Origin: JAPPLB01 sp965206655
GTDB lineage: Bacteria; Acidobacteriota; Terriglobia; Bryobacterales; UBA6623
DNA length: 64,000 bases
Assembly: GCA_965206655.1 (NCBI GenBank)
Contig: CBDBKC010000035.1
Coordinates: 124,001 to 188,000 of the forward strand
Direction: 5' to 3'
The notes under the pieces were generated by a model. The model had not been told where the DNA came from, did no database searches, and worked only from the letters and a program-made list of their open reading frames with translations. Below, in pieces: positions 61,010 through 64,000 of this stretch. The translations under genes were made by a program, and so were the position numbers. Positions within the stretch are counted from its first letter, which is position 1. The number at the start of each line of letters is the position of its first letter.

Positions 61010-62359
61010 CTAACCGTTGCGTAGATCCGCAACCTCCTTCGAGAAGCCGACAATACGGTTGTCGACAAGACGGATATCACTCGTCTCGGCGCCGATCCGC
61101 ACGCCCGTGCGTTTGAGCGGCCGCCGGGTCTCTCGGATATCGTTCTTGACGATCGTGACGGATTCGGTCTCGCCCTGTACGTCGACGCCGATGCCCTCCT
61201 CGGCCCCGCTGTCAATGATGCGATTGTTCTCGAGGCGATTGCGATGTGGCGCGAAGGCGCGGCCTCGCTCTTTGCGGAAGAGCACGCCGACTACGCCGCT
61301 GCGAAGGATCTCGTTGTCGCGGATGAGATTGTCGGTGTCGCGGTGGCCGACTGAAACGCCGTAGCGGCGGTTGCCAACAATCGTATTGTTCTCCGCCAGG
61401 CCGTACTTCACTCCCCAGCAGAAGAACAGGCCGAGGTCGTTGCCTTCGAGACGGTTCCGCCGCATCAACGGCCTCTGGGAACCCGACCCCGGGTGCAGCC
61501 CGTAGCCCGCATGTCCGTGGCTGTGGCTGTCTTCGACGATGACGTCGTGGCAGATCTGCCAACTGATGCCGTCGCCGTTGTAAGCGCGGGCAGTGACTTG
61601 GCGCATCTGAATGCGGTTGCAGTCCTGCAAGAAAATGCACCCGGCGTAGTTGCCATTGAGGTTCTCGTTGTTAGCCTTGTTGCCGTCGAGGGTGATGTTT
61701 TCGATGGCAACGTCTTCGATTTCCTCCCCACTCAAGACCGGGAAGAGCTTCGAGACGGTGGGCGATTCCTTGACCCAGAAGTTCTTGCGCAAGGCACGAT
61801 CGAGCTTGAAGCGATTCCCGCTGCGGGCCACGAGCGTGCGTTTTAGAACGTCCTCGCCTTCGGTGTGGGGATTCGTTGTCCGAAGACACACCCCGTCGCC
61901 GACCTCGAATCCGGCCGGGTCAACCAGCGTCACCTCCTGGTCGTACCAGTCGGAGTCTTGGGCCAGGTTTGTGCTGATTGAGGGTGTCTTGATCAATACC
62001 GACTCGTCTCCGCTGCCGAGTAGTCTTACGCCGGAACGCAGGTAGACCGCGTTGTCGAGGCGGTACCTACCGGGTAGGATATGCACCGTTCCTCCGCCCA
62101 AGCGGGCCACATAGTCCACCGCCGCTTGGATCGGTTTGTCGGTCGCGCCGACGAGGTCCCCTTTCTTGACGCCGACTGTGACGGTGAGGCGTTCGCTCCA
62201 GTCGGGCTGCACGACGTCGCCCGAAGTGGCGCGCGGACGTTCCACCTTCGGACGTCCATCTGAGCCGCTCAAGCGGCCGGCAGCCAAACCAGCCAGCCCG
62301 ACAGAACCAGTGCCCAGCAAGCGCCGCCGGGTAAGACGCGAAACGTTGTGGGTCGTCAT
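61010..62359 (-). CDS. Tat-exported right-handed parallel beta-helix protein
   Basis: 449 residues from ATG 62359, with GGAGG eight bases upstream. The Tat signal reads RLTRRRLLGTGSVGLAGLAAG. The mature part has a pectate-lyase/glycoside hydrolase 28-like beginning (IQAAVDYVARLGGGTVHILPGRYRLDNAVYLRSGVRLLG) and many short beta-helix coils such as IEDVAIENITLDGNKANNEN, NRIQMRQVTARAYNGDGIS and CHDVIVEDSHSHGH. Family members are polysaccharide lyases, hydrolases or epimerases, or binding proteins; no catalytic site can be picked here. It cuts into the truncated adenylate-forming gene tail to tail, suggesting a rearrangement joined them. Confidence 0.85.
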   Translation of the reverse strand: MTTHNVSRLTRRRLLGTGSVGLAGLAAGRLSGSDGRPKVERPRATSGDVVQPDWSERLTVTVGVKKGDLVGATDKPIQAAVDYVARLGGGTVHILPGRYRLDNAVYLRSGVRLLGSGDESVLIKTPSISTNLAQDSDWYDQEVTLVDPAGFEVGDGVCLRTTNPHTEGEDVLKRTLVARSGNRFKLDRALRKNFWVKESPTVSKLFPVLSGEEIEDVAIENITLDGNKANNENLNGNYAGCIFLQDCNRIQMRQVTARAYNGDGISWQICHDVIVEDSHSHGHAGYGLHPGSGSQRPLMRRNRLEGNDLGLFFCWGVKYGLAENNTIVGNRRYGVSVGHRDTDNLIRDNEILRSGVVGVLFRKERGRAFAPHRNRLENNRIIDSGAEEGIGVDVQGETESVTIVKNDIRETRRPLKRTGVRIGAETSDIRLVDNRIVGFSKEVADLRNG

Positions 62360-62563
62360 AAGAGGACCTCCCTGTGCTTGAAGCAAGTCGCTCGTTTGAG
62401 GAGAACTCACCCCTCGCTGAGAAGATTGTACCGCTGTGGCATTGCTGCCGCGAACAACGGTTCCGTCAGCGCAGCATGCCGGATGCCTTCCGCGGGCACC
62501 GCCCGACGGGCGCGACCATGAGCTGGTCGTTGTTGCCGTAGTAGTGCAGCTATGAGATCACGG

Positions 62564-63193
62564 CTATCTCCGAGACTTGATGCGAATCACGTCCCGTCCC
62601 TCGTCGTCTGAGAGTCTTGGTTTAATCAATCGGTTCACGAGGATGCGAACTGGGTTTCCCAAGCGCCCTGTGGTTTCTACTACCACAAGAAGATACGGGG
62701 TTGGGTCGAGATCCTGGAATTCAACGGTTCCATCGGTACGGAACCGCTTGTTGGGACTCGACTTGCCGGAATGCAGAGGAAACAGTTGGACCCACATGTC
62801 TCGCGTCGCTTCGGGGACAGGTTCAGCCTTGATTCGCACCGCGCTAGGAAGTGGCTCCCCCACCGATCCAACTGACAAGCCCACGCGAACCTTCGTGACC
62901 GGATCACCGTGGTTGACCATCTGCCTCGCCGTTCTGAAGCCTGCCGCCCATACCTCAACTTGGTACTGCCCATAACGTAGTTGTCCGCGAGTCTGCTTCC
63001 ACTGCGCGCCGAACTCCGAGAAATCCCTAGCCGCGAAGACCTCGATACGCAGATTCTTGGCGGGAACCTTCTCGCCGTCTTCGGTTCTGACATCTAGCTC
63101 CAGCACGCCTTCTTGAGCAAGCGCGGGGCTGAGCGCCAGCATGCCAACCACCAGGAGAGGCACACACGGGTTTGGTAAACCTGTACGACTCAT
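62564..63193 (-). CDS. Secreted hypothetical protein
   Basis: 209 residues. A signal peptide (PLLVVGMLALSPALAQ) is followed by a beta-rich sequence with LELDVRTEDGEKVPAKNLRIEVF and YQVEVWAAGFRTARQ, which look like one or two carboxypeptidase-regulatory or Ig-like beta sandwiches. The C-terminus ends DVIRIKSRR. No catalytic or binding motif is visible and the family is unknown to me. It may bind or sort another exported protein; that is a guess. Confidence 0.6.
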   Translation of the reverse strand: MSRTGLPNPCVPLLVVGMLALSPALAQEGVLELDVRTEDGEKVPAKNLRIEVFAARDFSEFGAQWKQTRGQLRYGQYQVEVWAAGFRTARQMVNHGDPVTKVRVGLSVGSVGEPLPSAVRIKAEPVPEATRDMWVQLFPLHSGKSSPNKRFRTDGTVEFQDLDPTPYLLVVVETTGRLGNPVRILVNRLIKPRLSDDEGRDVIRIKSRR

Positions 63194-63307
63194 AGTCCCA
63201 TTATGAGGACCCGCTCACTTCCGGCGGACTTCGGGCACTCCGCAGTTTTCGCGAGAAACGTGGTCACGAACCAACGAAACTTATGTCGGCCAAGCGGTTG
63301 CCGTCGC

Positions 63308-64000
63308 TTACCGTTTCCAGTCCGCTACAAAAATATTGAATTCGTAGCGGCCCGTGGCTTTCCAGTCGGACGTGAAAACCAGTTTCCCGCCATCAGGCGA
63401 GAACTCGGCGAACGAAGTAAATCCCCCGAAGTCGGTGACCTGCTCAAGGTTCGAGCCGTCGGTGTCCATCATGAACAGCTCAAAGTGGCGGCTGTCGCAG
63501 TCGTGCTGGTTCGACGCGAAGATGATCTTCTGGCCGTCCGGAGTGAACTGCGGGGCGAAGCTGGCGCAGCCGAAGTCGGTGATGCGCTTGGCGTTGCTTC
63601 CGTCCGAGTCGGCGACGAAGATTTCCATCTTCATGGGCGCCGTCAAGTCTTGCGCGAGCAGGTCTTTGTAGGCTTGAACATTCTCTTCACCGGCCGGGTG
63701 ATGGGCGCGCCAGACCATTCTCTCGCCGTCGGGTGAGAAGAATGCACCGCCGTCGTAGCCCAGGCTCGTCGTCAATTGCCGCTTGTCCGACCCATCCGGC
63801 GCCATCGACCAAAGGTCGAGGTCGCCCGAGGCCTTCGATGTATAGACGATGCGGCTCGTCTTCCAATTCACGGTTCCCTCGGCGTCGTAACCGTCGGCTG
63901 ACGTCAGTTTGCGGAGATTCTTGCCGTCACGGCCGACAACAAATACGTCATAGCTGGGGTAGACGGCCCAAACGTAGCCCTTTGAACGGTCCGGGCGAGG
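63308..64000 (-). CDS. PD40/TolB-like beta-propeller protein, partial at window edge
   Basis: Frame runs from the stop at 63308 to the right edge and is still open at 64000, so the N-terminus is missing. PD40-type repeats are clear: YDVFVVGRDGKNLRKLTSADGYD, DLDLWSMAPDGSDKRQLTTSLGYDGGAFFSPDGERMVW, MEIFVADSDGSNAKRITDFGCASFAPQFTPDGQKIIFASN, FELFMMDTDGSNLEQVTDF. The GSN/GS-(A/K)-RxLT pattern matches TolB- and DPP-like propellers. Known roles include Tol-Pal membrane integrity or peptide handling, and in many Acidobacteriota signal-peptide-bearing forms are secreted. The start on this strand would be beyond 64000. Confidence 0.85.
   Translation of the reverse strand, partial: PRPDRSKGYVWAVYPSYDVFVVGRDGKNLRKLTSADGYDAEGTVNWKTSRIVYTSKASGDLDLWSMAPDGSDKRQLTTSLGYDGGAFFSPDGERMVWRAHHPAGEENVQAYKDLLAQDLTAPMKMEIFVADSDGSNAKRITDFGCASFAPQFTPDGQKIIFASNQHDCDSRHFELFMMDTDGSNLEQVTDFGGFTSFAEFSPDGGKLVFTSDWKATGRYEFNIFVADWKR

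Overview
This is a GC-rich, gene-dense 64 kb stretch from a diderm (outer-membrane) heterotroph, most likely an Acidobacteriota member of the Bryobacter/Solibacter kind. The reasons are a VWFA-related protein of the acidobacterial type, two large cytochrome-bearing DUF1549/DUF1553 proteins (one with a DUF1501 partner), lipid A genes using LpxI, a sulfatase, a creatininase-family protein, and PQQ- and FAD-dependent periplasmic dehydrogenases with c-type cytochromes. The taxonomic call is inference from gene content. I saw no rRNA, tRNA or CRISPR array. Both window edges cut a gene (DUF72 at the left, a PD40/TolB-like propeller at the right).

Layout. 1-1.9 kb: DUF72 fragment, a transposase remnant with no start codon of its own, and two small overlapping membrane-protein genes in a segment with imperfect inverted repeats at its edges. 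1.9-5.3 kb: a small hydrolase and a three-domain DNA ligase D (no Ku gene in the window). 5.4-16.1 kb, all on the minus strand: two export modules, an RND pump with adaptor, then two further adaptors, a MacB-like permease without an ATPase, and a TolC-like outer-membrane protein. 16.3-23.6 kb: a complete IS4-family insertion with a 10-bp target duplication, a DUF1549/DUF1553 protein, and an IS1380-family element flanked by two different truncated genes. 23.8-28.5 kb: a two-domain hydrolase, a sulfatase and a lactonase-type propeller.

28.7-33.4 kb is a compact lipid A operon (fabZ, lpxA, lpxI, a Gfo/Idh oxidoreductase) ending in a TonB-family gene whose cytoplasmic part carries three copies of an unfamiliar repeat. 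33.5-37.9 kb: a DUF3303 gene with an in-frame stop, then a minus-strand operon of K+ channel, NAD(P)HX repair enzyme, TsaE and a radical SAM protein. 38-50 kb: an orphan sugar-type ABC permease, the DUF1549/DUF1553-DUF1501 pair, an enolase-superfamily enzyme, a DUF6933/DUF6429 pair, a creatininase-like protein and a membrane spermidine-synthase-like protein. 50-54 kb: a two-gene accessory unit, recA with a palindromic candidate operator at its promoter, a VWA protein and an RluD-type pseudouridine synthase.

54.3-60.2 kb holds two periplasmic oxidation modules: pentaheme cytochrome + GMC flavoprotein + small gamma-type subunit, and PQQ dehydrogenase + diheme cytochrome. 60.3-64 kb: a truncated adenylate-forming enzyme, a beta-helix protein, a small secreted protein and the PD40 propeller. 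The clearest candidates for something undescribed are the TonB N-terminal repeats, the pentaheme/GMC module, the adaptor with a long basic insert and RGG-like tail, and the two small membrane-gene pairs.
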